DNA of 61,141 nt from Eubacterium sp. (GTDB taxonomy: Bacteria > Bacillota > Clostridia > Oscillospirales > Acutalibacteraceae), in NCBI GenBank assembly GCA_017514345.1, contig JAFWKC010000048.1:1-61141 (forward strand), given 5' to 3'. The notes under the pieces were generated by a model that worked only from the letters and a program-made list of their open reading frames with translations, was not told the origin of the DNA and ran no database searches. Each line of letters begins with the position of its first letter. Position 1 is the stretch's first letter. The position numbers and the translations under genes are program-made. Shown here piece after piece: positions 52,849 through 60,077 of the stretch.

Positions 52849-53766
52849 TTATTTTTCAAGTGTGAATTTCAGTTTTATCGGAAAATGGTCGCTCGGGTAA
52901 ACGTCCTGATATGTAGTAGTGATAATCTTGTATTCGCTGACCTTAATTCCTTTTTTTGAAATCATAAAATAGTCGATGTTTTCATCGTCAAGGTGCCTGC
53001 CCCAGGATTGGTACGTAGCGCCCTTGACGGTGTTTTCCGTCTGGTACTTTGCGTCGAGGAAAAGCTCTGTCGCTGCCTTGTACGTTTCGCTTGACTCGTC
53101 GGCGTTGAAGTCGCCCATAATTATGCTCGGCAGGGAGCCAAACTGCTGAATTTTGTCAAGCACGACGTTAATTCCGTTAATCCGCGCCTCGTCGCTGATG
53201 TGGTCAAGGTGAGTGTTAAAAACGACAAAATCCTGCTTGCTGCTTTTATCCGTCAGCACGACGTACGAGCATATACGGTAGCACGCCGAGCCCCAGTCCT
53301 TGCTCATAACCTCAGGCGTTTCGCTGAGCCAGAAGGAGCCCTTGTCCTTAAGCTCAAATCTGTCGCTACGATAAAATATCGGACACGCCTCGGAAAAAAT
53401 TCCGTCATTGCGGTACTGAATAACGTTGTCATATCCCAGCAGCGCGTCGGTCAAAAACTTATAATGCATAGCTGTGGCTTCCTGAAAGCCGATGATATCG
53501 GGCGCGTTATTATTGATGTTGCTTATTTGCAAATCTGCTCTGTAAAACCAGCTTCGCTTGCCGATATCAAGCGGGCTCCAGGTGCGAAGATTAACGCTCA
53601 TCGCCGTTATTTCGTCAGTCGTTTCCACGCGCGAAATATCATACTCGGATACCGACTTGAAGTATTTATAGCAATATCTGAAATTGCCAATCAAAACAAA
53701 AACGAAAACCGCAAGCAGCACCCAGCCGATAACGATAAATGTTTTTTTAACCCTTTTGTTTTTCAA
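52849..53766 (-). CDS. Membrane-anchored endonuclease/exonuclease/phosphatase-family protein
   Basis: A 305-residue protein. TTG start at 53766, fixed by GAGGAG at 53779-53774; a longer frame lacks an RBS. One N-terminal anchor helix (about 9-28) precedes an extracytoplasmic EEP domain: SVNLRTWSPLD (about 50), IIGFQEATAMHYKFLTDALL (Glu, about 82), NTHLDHISDEARINGI (about 182), IIMGDFNADESS (Asp/Asn, about 206) and VYPSDHFPIKLKF (Asp-His, about 288-300). It may hydrolyse nucleic acid or phospholipid outside the cell; the substrate is unknown. Confidence 0.85.
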   Translation of the reverse strand: MKNKRVKKTFIVIGWVLLAVFVFVLIGNFRYCYKYFKSVSEYDISRVETTDEITAMSVNLRTWSPLDIGKRSWFYRADLQISNINNNAPDIIGFQEATAMHYKFLTDALLGYDNVIQYRNDGIFSEACPIFYRSDRFELKDKGSFWLSETPEVMSKDWGSACYRICSYVVLTDKSSKQDFVVFNTHLDHISDEARINGINVVLDKIQQFGSLPSIIMGDFNADESSETYKAATELFLDAKYQTENTVKGATYQSWGRHLDDENIDYFMISKKGIKVSEYKIITTTYQDVYPSDHFPIKLKFTLEK

Positions 53767-53826
53767 AAAATCACTCCTCAAAGCATAGTATAAATTATTT
53801 TGCCGTTTATTGCAAGTGCTGTGTTG

Positions 53827-53855
53827 TTGACTTGATTTCAATTGAATGGTAAAAT
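53827..53855 (+). promoter_or_regulatory. Promoter of the broken secreted-protein gene
   Basis: TTGACT (53827-53832), a 17-base spacer and TAAAAT (53850-53855). RBS AAGGAGAG precedes the ATG at 53892. Confidence 0.7.
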
Positions 53856-53891
53856 ATAATTGGTTAATTCTATTTTTGAAGGAGAGTTTTT

Positions 53892-54217
53892 ATGAAAACA
53901 TATAAAAGAGTTATTTCAATAATTCTATCAGCTCTTATGATGCTGTCAGTATCTGCAGGTCTTGACCTTACTGTGTTTGCGGCTGACCCGATGCGCGCAA
54001 AAACGCAATCACCCTGACAAATCCCGTCGGCAAGGTTACCTACAAAAAGAAGAGTGGCAACAAAAATATTACCGTAAACTCAAAGAACGGAAACATTACC
54101 GTCAAAAAGGGACTCAAAAAGGGTAATTATAAAATCAAGGTAAGCGTTACTGCGTCAGGTGACAAAACCACCAAAAAGGCAACGAAAACAGTAAAGCTTG
54201 TTATAAAAGTAAAATAG
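53892..54217 (+). pseudogene. Frameshifted secreted Ig-like protein remnant
   Basis: Frame 1 (53892-54017) encodes a signal peptide (MKTYKRVISIILSALMMLSV ... VFAADP) but stops at TGA 54015-54017 after 41 residues. A second frame, from about 53990 to the stop at 54217, continues with KNAITLTNPVGKVTYKKKSG and then IKVSVTASGDKTTKKATKTVK, a bacterial Ig/cadherin-like C-terminus with Lys-rich style. A one-base frame change near 53987-54003 joins the two, so the gene is broken or uses frameshifting; a run of five A lies there. The body of a normal member of this family would be much longer, so a large internal deletion is likely too. Promoter and RBS are intact. Confidence 0.7.
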
Positions 54218-54256
54218 CGCACAAAGCACATAATAAAGTAAAAAACGAGGTGCAAG

Positions 54257-54550
54257 ATGATTTGGATTGTTTTTGTTATCGGCAGCATAGCGGGCGGCGT
54301 GCTGAGTGCGCTTTCACGCAAGAACAGATACAGCGTGCTTTTGCGTCTGTTCAGCTTTATTGTCCCCATATCCTTCGGCGCGCTGTTCTGGTATATGCAG
54401 TATAAGTCGGGACAGCTGACGTTTTCCATTTCAAATCTTGACGGCATTAGGTCAAACGTATTAAATGTGCTTTTTACTACCATATTCTGTACGCTTGTCA
54501 GCAAAGGTATCGGCGTGCTGATAGTGAAGTACATCGAAATAAAAAGATGA
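54257..54550 (+). CDS. Small three-helix membrane protein of unknown function
   Basis: A 97-residue protein with hydrophobic stretches at about 2-20, 28-46 and 66-90, separated by short loops (SRKNRYSVLLR). RBS CGAGGTG precedes the ATG. No family recognised. It may be co-transcribed with the broken gene upstream. Confidence 0.6.
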   Translation: MIWIVFVIGSIAGGVLSALSRKNRYSVLLRLFSFIVPISFGALFWYMQYKSGQLTFSISNLDGIRSNVLNVLFTTIFCTLVSKGIGVLIVKYIEIKR

Positions 54551-54614
54551 TAGAACAAATAATAAAGCTGTCTTCAAAACGCACAAATCCAGTAAGAATG
54601 GATAACGGCGCCTC

Positions 54615-54643
54615 TTGAATTAACTATATTGTTGTGATATACT
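54615..54643 (+). promoter_or_regulatory. Promoter of the LRR/Ig surface protein gene
   Basis: TTGAAT (54615-54620), a 17-base spacer and TATACT (54638-54643). RBS AAAGGAAG precedes the ATG at 54717. Confidence 0.6.
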
Positions 54644-54716
54644 TTTTTAACACAAGCCCGACGCAAAGCGTTATGGCTTTTATGGAAAAAGGCAAAATCG
54701 AAAGGAAGTAACTATT

Positions 54717-56180
54717 ATGAAAACAATCAGTAAAAAGCGTTCATTAATTGCTATAATACTTATGGCGGTATTGTTAATTATGCCGCTTGATATGACGACT
54801 TTCGCTGCGGGCGAGCCCTATAGGGTAGAACAGGACGGCTTTGTTTATGACGTCTATACCGACGGCTCAAACGAGCTTCACAGCGTATTTTTAGTTGAAT
54901 ACAAGGGCACGGCGACGGAGGTAGAGCTGCCAAAACCGAAATCGCTTGTTATTGACGGCAAAACATATCCCGCAATCAGCGGCACATCATATATTGCAGG
55001 CGGCGGAACAAGCTCTGTATTTCCATCAAATCAGGTAACTAAGGTTGCCATTCCCAACGGATACGAAGCTGTTTCGGGCAACGCTTTCGTAAACTGCACT
55101 TCGCTTACCGAGGTTGCAATCGCAGGTAGCGTTGAATATGTTGGTGGCGACGCCTTTGCAGGCTGTTCCAATCTTACAAATTATTATCTTGAGTCTAATG
55201 CCGTGCTGACAACGGGAGGCTCGTCAGACCCGAAAATTGCTCAGACCACAGGCGGAAGCATAAACCCGAAGCAGGTAACAATTTATACAAAAAGCGATAA
55301 CGATAAGATAATTAAGTACGTTACCGACACAAACAATCAGCGTCAGGCAGGCGACCCAGAAATACTGCTCAAATATACAGACGACCCGTACAGCTTGACT
55401 TCGGTAAAGCCAGGTAGCGGCAGCAACTCAGCGGGAACTCAGCAGGGCGGCGGCTCGACAGGAAGCAATCAGCAGAACGGCACAAACGCAAACAGCAGCA
55501 ACACAGCAGAACAAAAGGGCGTTGACGGAACCGCTCTCGGCGCAGGCGCCTCAGAAAGTGTTGCCGACAGCTTTTTGGTTAATTATTCCTCAGAAAGCGA
55601 CCCTGCAGGAACGGTATTCTCAACACTTCAGCTTAAGGCGGCGAAAGCAACAAAGAATAGCATCAAGCTTTCGTGGAAGAAAGCGCCGAGCGCAGTACGT
55701 TTTGTAATATACGGAAACAAATGCGGAAAAGGAAACCGCTATGTTAAGCAGGCGCAGACAAAGTCAAGCTCAATAACGATTAAGAAAATCGGCAACACCG
55801 CAGTTAAAAAAGGAACCTACTACAAGTTTATTGTTGTCGCTCTTGACAGCAAGGGAAACGTAGTATCGACCTCAAAGACAGTTCACGTTGCTACATTAGG
55901 CGGAAAGGTTGGAAACTCAAAGCAGCTGACAACCGCCGCAAAGAAGGACAAAGTCAGCGTTAAAGCGAAGAAAACCTTTAAGCTTAAAGCGAAAGCAAAG
56001 CCTGCATCTGCAAAGCTTAAGGTTAAACAGCACCGCTCAATTCTCTATGAATCAACCAATAATAAGATTGCAACCGTCAACAAAAAGGGCGTAATCAAAG
56101 GCATCAAAAAGGGAACCTGCTACGTTTACGCGTATGCACAAAACGGCATTTGCAAGAGAATTAAGGTAACGGTTAAATAG
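54717..56180 (+). CDS. Secreted BspA-like LRR / FN3 / Ig-like surface protein
   Basis: A 487-residue exported protein. Signal peptide about 1-31 (ends MTTFAA). A leucine-rich LRR_5/BspA-type segment (about 95-160) shows NQVTKVAIPNGYEAVSGNAFVNCTSLTEVAI and EYVGGDAFAGCSNLTNYYL. A Ser/Gly/Gln/Asn-rich linker (about 225-275) follows, then an FN3-like module (about 303-395). A Lys-rich bacterial Ig-like domain ends the protein (NKIATVNKKGVIKGIKKGTCYVYAYA near 452-477). There is no LPXTG or membrane helix. It is probably cell-surface or secreted and may bind host or glycan ligands. Confidence 0.75.
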   Translation: MKTISKKRSLIAIILMAVLLIMPLDMTTFAAGEPYRVEQDGFVYDVYTDGSNELHSVFLVEYKGTATEVELPKPKSLVIDGKTYPAISGTSYIAGGGTSSVFPSNQVTKVAIPNGYEAVSGNAFVNCTSLTEVAIAGSVEYVGGDAFAGCSNLTNYYLESNAVLTTGGSSDPKIAQTTGGSINPKQVTIYTKSDNDKIIKYVTDTNNQRQAGDPEILLKYTDDPYSLTSVKPGSGSNSAGTQQGGGSTGSNQQNGTNANSSNTAEQKGVDGTALGAGASESVADSFLVNYSSESDPAGTVFSTLQLKAAKATKNSIKLSWKKAPSAVRFVIYGNKCGKGNRYVKQAQTKSSSITIKKIGNTAVKKGTYYKFIVVALDSKGNVVSTSKTVHVATLGGKVGNSKQLTTAAKKDKVSVKAKKTFKLKAKAKPASAKLKVKQHRSILYESTNNKIATVNKKGVIKGIKKGTCYVYAYAQNGICKRIKVTVK

Positions 56181-56210
56181 CAATTCATTATTAAGCTGTA
56201 TATATGACAC

Positions 56211-56314
56211 GGACGGGAATTTCCTCTCAACTACGAAACAGTCCACTGGACTGTTTCTCCCGCTTCTCGCCCACTTGCGCGGCGACAAACGGAGTTTCGT
56301 TTCAATTCCCATCC
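56211..56314 (+). repeat. Hairpin-rich structured element
   Basis: Outer arms GGACGGGAATT (56211-56221) and AATTCCCATCC (56304-56314) pair with one mismatch. Inside, GAAACAGTCC (56235-56244) and GGACTGTTTC (56248-56257) form a perfect 10-bp hairpin. The fold looks like a cloverleaf-type or mobile repeat. No support for a coding frame on either strand. Confidence 0.5.
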
Positions 56315-56329
56315 TGCCCAAATGAAATA

Positions 56330-56358
56330 AAAACAGACACCGTGAAGGTGTCTGTTTT
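56330..56358 (+). terminator. Terminator before the integrated element
   Basis: AAAACAGACACC (56330-56341), loop GTGAA, GGTGTCTGTTTT (56347-56358). Outer bases CAAATGAAA and TTTCATTTG extend the stem. It is also close to the proposed att site. Confidence 0.8.
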
Positions 56359-56360
56359 CA

Positions 56361-56379
56361 TTTGGTGACCCGGACAGGA
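56361..56379 (-). other. Possible attachment site: tRNA 3'-end-like fragment
   Basis: On the minus strand this reads TCCTGTCCGGGTCACCA followed by A: a T-stem-like strand, a 7-base acceptor strand CCGGGTC, a discriminator and CCA. The rest of a tRNA is not present. It lies between the terminator and the integrase gene, where an element that integrates at a tRNA 3' end leaves a short att copy. The intact tRNA would be at the other end, outside the window. Confidence 0.45.
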
Positions 56380-56433
56380 CGCAAACACTATGCTTGTGTC
56401 CTGAAAACCGTGTGTTTAAGCCATTTTTGAGCT

Positions 56434-57642
56434 TTATGTAGTTAAAGAATTATCGTTTTGGTGCGATTTTGGTGCAACAAGATTATGGTTACAGTAGTTA
56501 GTAAACTTTTCCATTTCTTTGTTTTGAAATTTTTTAAAGACATCACAGTATTTGTTTACTGTGACAGAAATGTCCTTGTGTCCCATCCATCGCATTAATA
56601 CTTCAGCGGGCACGCCAGATTCTATACACCTTGTGGCAAATGTGTGGCGCAACAAGTGTTGACCGCCCTTAGGTTCAATTTCAGCTTTTTCACAAACACG
56701 CTTAAAGTAGTCGTTTACCTGCTGAGTTGAAACGGGTCTGTCCATTTTTTTATTATAGAATATTAATCCGTCTTTATTTGGAGTAACATTTTTCAAAACA
56801 GCTTCGAGAACTGGCTTTAATAAAGGATTGATGGGTATAGTACGCTCCCCATTTTCGGTTTTTGTGGTATCTCCAACAACAGGATGATATTCTTTATCAC
56901 GCGTTATTGTTTTAGCAACGCGAATAAAGTTTTGTTTTAAATTAATATCCTCAGGGGTTAATGCTGAGACTTCTCCCATTCTTAAACCAGCAAACAGCTC
57001 TATTAAAAGCATTGAGTCGTAATCAATATAGTCGGTTTGAAAACGTTTTTCTTTTAATTGTTCTATAAACGCGTTTTGTTCGTCTATGGTAAACGCTGTT
57101 ACCTTTGTATCTTTCCGATAAGACTTGGGCTTTTTAATATTTGTGGAGTTAATCGGATTGTAGTAAACAATGTTTTTATTGATTGCAAGCTTATACGCCT
57201 TGCTTAAAGCACTGTAAACCTTACTGATAACGCTATTTGAATAGTGGCTTTTTATATTTATTAGAAATTGTTTTATTTCTTCATCGGTGAGTTTTGAAAT
57301 CGGTATTTGTCCGATTTCAGAGCGTTCAATAATCTGATTGGTAAAAACCCTTCGAATATATGCGTCATCTTTAATTATCCCGTTCTCATAATCGTATTCT
57401 ATATCCTCGTTCAATAAATCAGGAATAGTGAGCGTTGATGGTACTACAACCTTATTTAATGCAAGCTCTCGTTCAAACTGCTTTTTCTGGTTGCGTACCT
57501 CTGTTTTAGTGTCTCCGCTAAAACTTTTGCGCCTTAGTTTTCCGTCAGATAAACGAAATGAAATCTGCATTCTCCATTTTTTTCGACCTTCGTCAAAATA
57601 CATACTACCTTCGCCATTGGCGTTTCGCTTTTCTTTAATCAT
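56434..57642 (-). CDS. int: Tyrosine recombinase (integrase) of an integrative element
   Basis: A 402-residue integrase. N-terminal AP2-like arm-binding region (GEGSMYFDEGRKKWRMQISFRL, 11-32), SAM-like core-binding domain (about 70-175), catalytic domain (about 185-375). The catalytic set is complete: R221 in GLRMGE, H329 and R332 in QHLLRHTFATR, H355 in MGHKDISVT and nucleophile Y365 in NKYCDV. It is closest in style to Tn916/ICE-type integrases. It is transcribed toward the proposed att site and is preceded by an excisionase-like gene. Confidence 0.95.
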   Translation of the reverse strand: MIKEKRNANGEGSMYFDEGRKKWRMQISFRLSDGKLRRKSFSGDTKTEVRNQKKQFERELALNKVVVPSTLTIPDLLNEDIEYDYENGIIKDDAYIRRVFTNQIIERSEIGQIPISKLTDEEIKQFLINIKSHYSNSVISKVYSALSKAYKLAINKNIVYYNPINSTNIKKPKSYRKDTKVTAFTIDEQNAFIEQLKEKRFQTDYIDYDSMLLIELFAGLRMGEVSALTPEDINLKQNFIRVAKTITRDKEYHPVVGDTTKTENGERTIPINPLLKPVLEAVLKNVTPNKDGLIFYNKKMDRPVSTQQVNDYFKRVCEKAEIEPKGGQHLLRHTFATRCIESGVPAEVLMRWMGHKDISVTVNKYCDVFKKFQNKEMEKFTNYCNHNLVAPKSHQNDNSLTT

Positions 57643-57677
57643 AGCATTACCTCGATATATTTAATTTTCAAGGTTCA

Positions 57678-57983
57678 CTATGCAACAAAATGCCAATAAT
57701 CTTTTTCATCACGGCAGCGCCTTTGCATAAAAAACTTAATAAACGCTACCTTTAACACAAGTTTTCTTTTTCCTAAATCTGTGCAAGGAAAATCAGGATG
57801 ATTGAACAAGTCTTCTACAGTCTTTTTCGACCATCCTGTTATTTTTTGAACACTTGCGATATCTAAAAATAGTATATTTTCATCAATTAGTTTTTCTGAG
57901 TTATTACAAAATCTTTCAATTTCTTCATTGAGTTGTTTTAACTCGTCCAATGAAAACGAGTAATCGTTCAATTTATATATCAT
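57678..57983 (-). CDS. Excisionase-like helix-turn-helix protein
   Basis: A 101-residue protein. The C-terminal half is a MerR/Xis-type winged HTH: DIASVQKITGWSKKTVEDLFNHPDFPCTDLGKRKLVLKVAFIKFF (about 46-90). The N-terminal half is an acidic helix. Position just upstream of the integrase gene, on the same strand, is typical of xis. It probably directs excision and integrase expression. Confidence 0.75.
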   Translation of the reverse strand: MIYKLNDYSFSLDELKQLNEEIERFCNNSEKLIDENILFLDIASVQKITGWSKKTVEDLFNHPDFPCTDLGKRKLVLKVAFIKFFMQRRCRDEKDYWHFVA

Positions 57984-58244
57984 ATATTTTACCTCATTTC
58001 TATTAATTTGTTATAGAGTGATTATGAATTTTTTATTTAAAGTATTAATATTTTGTTTTGCTTTTTGACGAAATACACCTTGTATCAGATTTACACAAAC
58101 AACAGAGTGTAAGAAAATACTTGTTTTTTTAAAGAAATCGTGTTCTTTTTTACTGTCATTTACTATATACAAGCGATGACAGAAAAAAGAAGAAAAAGGA
58201 GGATAGTTTATTATAAGAATTTGTCATCAGAAAGGATAATTATA

Positions 58245-59384
58245 ATGAAAAAGATATTAAGATGTTCAAAGTGCGGAGAGGAGTATAACGAACTTCCATT
58301 ACCATCGCAAATTAATGGCGAGCCTGTTTGCTTGTCCTGCTACAGAAAGTACATCGATTCGATGAATAGTTTTCTTTATTCAACCCCAAAAGAAATGTTT
58401 CCATATGAAATAAAAGCACAACTCGATGAGTATGTTATAGGGCAAGAAGCCGCCAAACGTACTCTCTCGGTAGCCCTCTACCAACACTTGTTCAGATGCA
58501 CACATCCTGAGCTTAATTTAAGTAAATCAAATGTTATTCTTGTTGGTCCAACAGGTTGCGGAAAGACACTTCTTGTTGAAACTTTAGCCGAAATTGCAGG
58601 CGTTCCGGTTTCAATTAATTCAGCTACCTCTTTAACCGAATCTGGTTATGTAGGTGATGATGTTGAAAATGTGTTGCGAAGGCTCTATGAAGATTCTGGA
58701 ATGGACATTTCTCTCACAGAGTATGGAATAGTATATATTGATGAAATTGATAAAATCGCCAGAAAAACTGGAGTCAATAATTCAATAACACGGGACGTAG
58801 GAGGCGAAGGTGTTCAGCAGGCGTTATTAAAAATGATCGACGGAGCTGATATAAATGTTCCTCTCGAAGGTGGGAGAAAACATCCAAATGGTGAAAATAT
58901 ACTTATTAACACCGATGACATTCTTTTTATTTTCAGTGGCGCTTTTGAAGGCCTGACAATGGGCTTAAAGGAAGAAAAAAGCATAGGTTTTAACTCTGTG
59001 ATAAAAAGGCAAAATTCTTCGGAAGTAACACCAGAGGGTTTAATTGAATATGGTTTGATTCCTGAATTTGTTGGTCGTACGCCAATTGTTGCACAAGTTG
59101 AGCAATTAGATGTTAACGCGCTAAAACACATTCTTACGGAGCCCAAAGGAGCCATAATCGAGCAATATAAACAATTGTTTAATGCTTATAACATTGACCT
59201 TATATTTACAGATTTTGCAATTCAAAAAATCGCTTGTATGGCTTATGAAAGGAATGTTGGCGCACGCGGACTACGGTCTTATGTTGAAAAATTACTTGAG
59301 CCGTATATTTTTAAAATAAAAAAATATAAAAGCAAAAAAACTATAATAATTGATGTGGACGATCTATTAAAGATCGCAGCGTAG
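58245..59384 (+). CDS. ClpX-like AAA+ unfoldase encoded on the integrated element
   Basis: A 379-residue ClpX homologue. ATG 58245 is set by AAAGGA; the upstream part of the frame lies outside. It has a Cys4 zinc domain (C7, C10, C29, C32) with a spacing like ClpX, Walker A GPTGCGKT (101-108), pore loop GYVG (134-137), Walker B IVYIDEID (162-169), RKH loop GGRKHP (209-214), ClpP-docking IGF (247-249), Arg finger R278 in PEFVGRTP, and sensor-2 NVGARGLRS. Every functional motif is present, so it should be an active unfoldase able to dock ClpP. Its codon use is more AT-rich than the chromosome, and its zinc domain diverges from typical ClpX. The next gene starts 14 bases later. Confidence 0.93.
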   Translation: MKKILRCSKCGEEYNELPLPSQINGEPVCLSCYRKYIDSMNSFLYSTPKEMFPYEIKAQLDEYVIGQEAAKRTLSVALYQHLFRCTHPELNLSKSNVILVGPTGCGKTLLVETLAEIAGVPVSINSATSLTESGYVGDDVENVLRRLYEDSGMDISLTEYGIVYIDEIDKIARKTGVNNSITRDVGGEGVQQALLKMIDGADINVPLEGGRKHPNGENILINTDDILFIFSGAFEGLTMGLKEEKSIGFNSVIKRQNSSEVTPEGLIEYGLIPEFVGRTPIVAQVEQLDVNALKHILTEPKGAIIEQYKQLFNAYNIDLIFTDFAIQKIACMAYERNVGARGLRSYVEKLLEPYIFKIKKYKSKKTIIIDVDDLLKIAA

Positions 59385-59398
59385 AAGGAGGAACAAAA

Positions 59399-60025
59399 AT
59401 GAGTAATAATGACACCCTATATGAAGATGCATATGATTTTTTAATATCAGTTAAATTCTTTGACGATTTATTAAAATTCGTTTGCTACGAAAAAGATGCA
59501 ATTTTAAAGCTTTTCAACAGTTTTACTGCATACAACGATTTTATTTTCCAAAGAATCATCTGGACAACAAAAACCGATTCTGGCGCCTGGTCTTTTGCGG
59601 TTCGGGGCATAAGTCCAACAGAGGGTTTGGTTCAAATTGTTTTATTATTCTTTTCAGATTATAACGAGAAAGAGATAAAATTTTTATCTGATAAATGTTG
59701 CTTTAATGAATATGACTCTGTTTATTGCGTTTGTTTAATAAATGACAACGAAAGCGTTTATGATGATCTTTTGGATTTAACAGATTCATATTTTGTTGAA
59801 AAAATGAATGACAGCATGGTTTGCGAAACATCAGCGATAAACATCACCAAATCACCAATAAGCATTTTAATGCGATTGTTGCATGATTTTATTACAACAG
59901 ATCCAAGGCACATGTATTTTAAACTGTTGTCAAACGGCTTAGATTATTATTTAAGCACGAAGGAGGGGCAAACAGAGCTTATTGAATACTTAAAAATGCT
60001 TAATTCATCGACAAAAGAGAAATAA
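59399..60025 (+). CDS. Unknown protein paired with the element's ClpX
   Basis: A 208-residue soluble, acidic protein rich in Asp, Phe, Tyr and Leu, starting MSNNDTLYEDAYDFLISVKFFDD. No membrane helix, Cys cluster or catalytic motif is seen. RBS GAAGGAGG lies 8 bases before the ATG, and the gene is 14 bases after clpX, so they share a transcript that ends at the terminator 60043-60077. It could be an adaptor or substrate for the ClpX, or a phage/ICE regulator. No family recognised. Confidence 0.75.
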   Translation: MSNNDTLYEDAYDFLISVKFFDDLLKFVCYEKDAILKLFNSFTAYNDFIFQRIIWTTKTDSGAWSFAVRGISPTEGLVQIVLLFFSDYNEKEIKFLSDKCCFNEYDSVYCVCLINDNESVYDDLLDLTDSYFVEKMNDSMVCETSAINITKSPISILMRLLHDFITTDPRHMYFKLLSNGLDYYLSTKEGQTELIEYLKMLNSSTKEK

Positions 60026-60042
60026 ATCTGCAATAATACTCA

Positions 60043-60077
60043 GCTGTCGTTGTCTATGGCAACGACAGCATTTTTTC
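60043..60077 (+). terminator. Terminator of the clpX-like operon
   Basis: GCTGTCGTTG (60043-60052), a 7-base loop, CAACGACAGC (60060-60069), then ATTTTTTC. The end of the convergent gene lies in its loop. Confidence 0.88.

Noticed and set aside
56052-56321. 89-codon minus-strand frame over the structured element
   Set aside because: It overlaps the surface-protein 3' end and the hairpin element and has no RBS or family signature.
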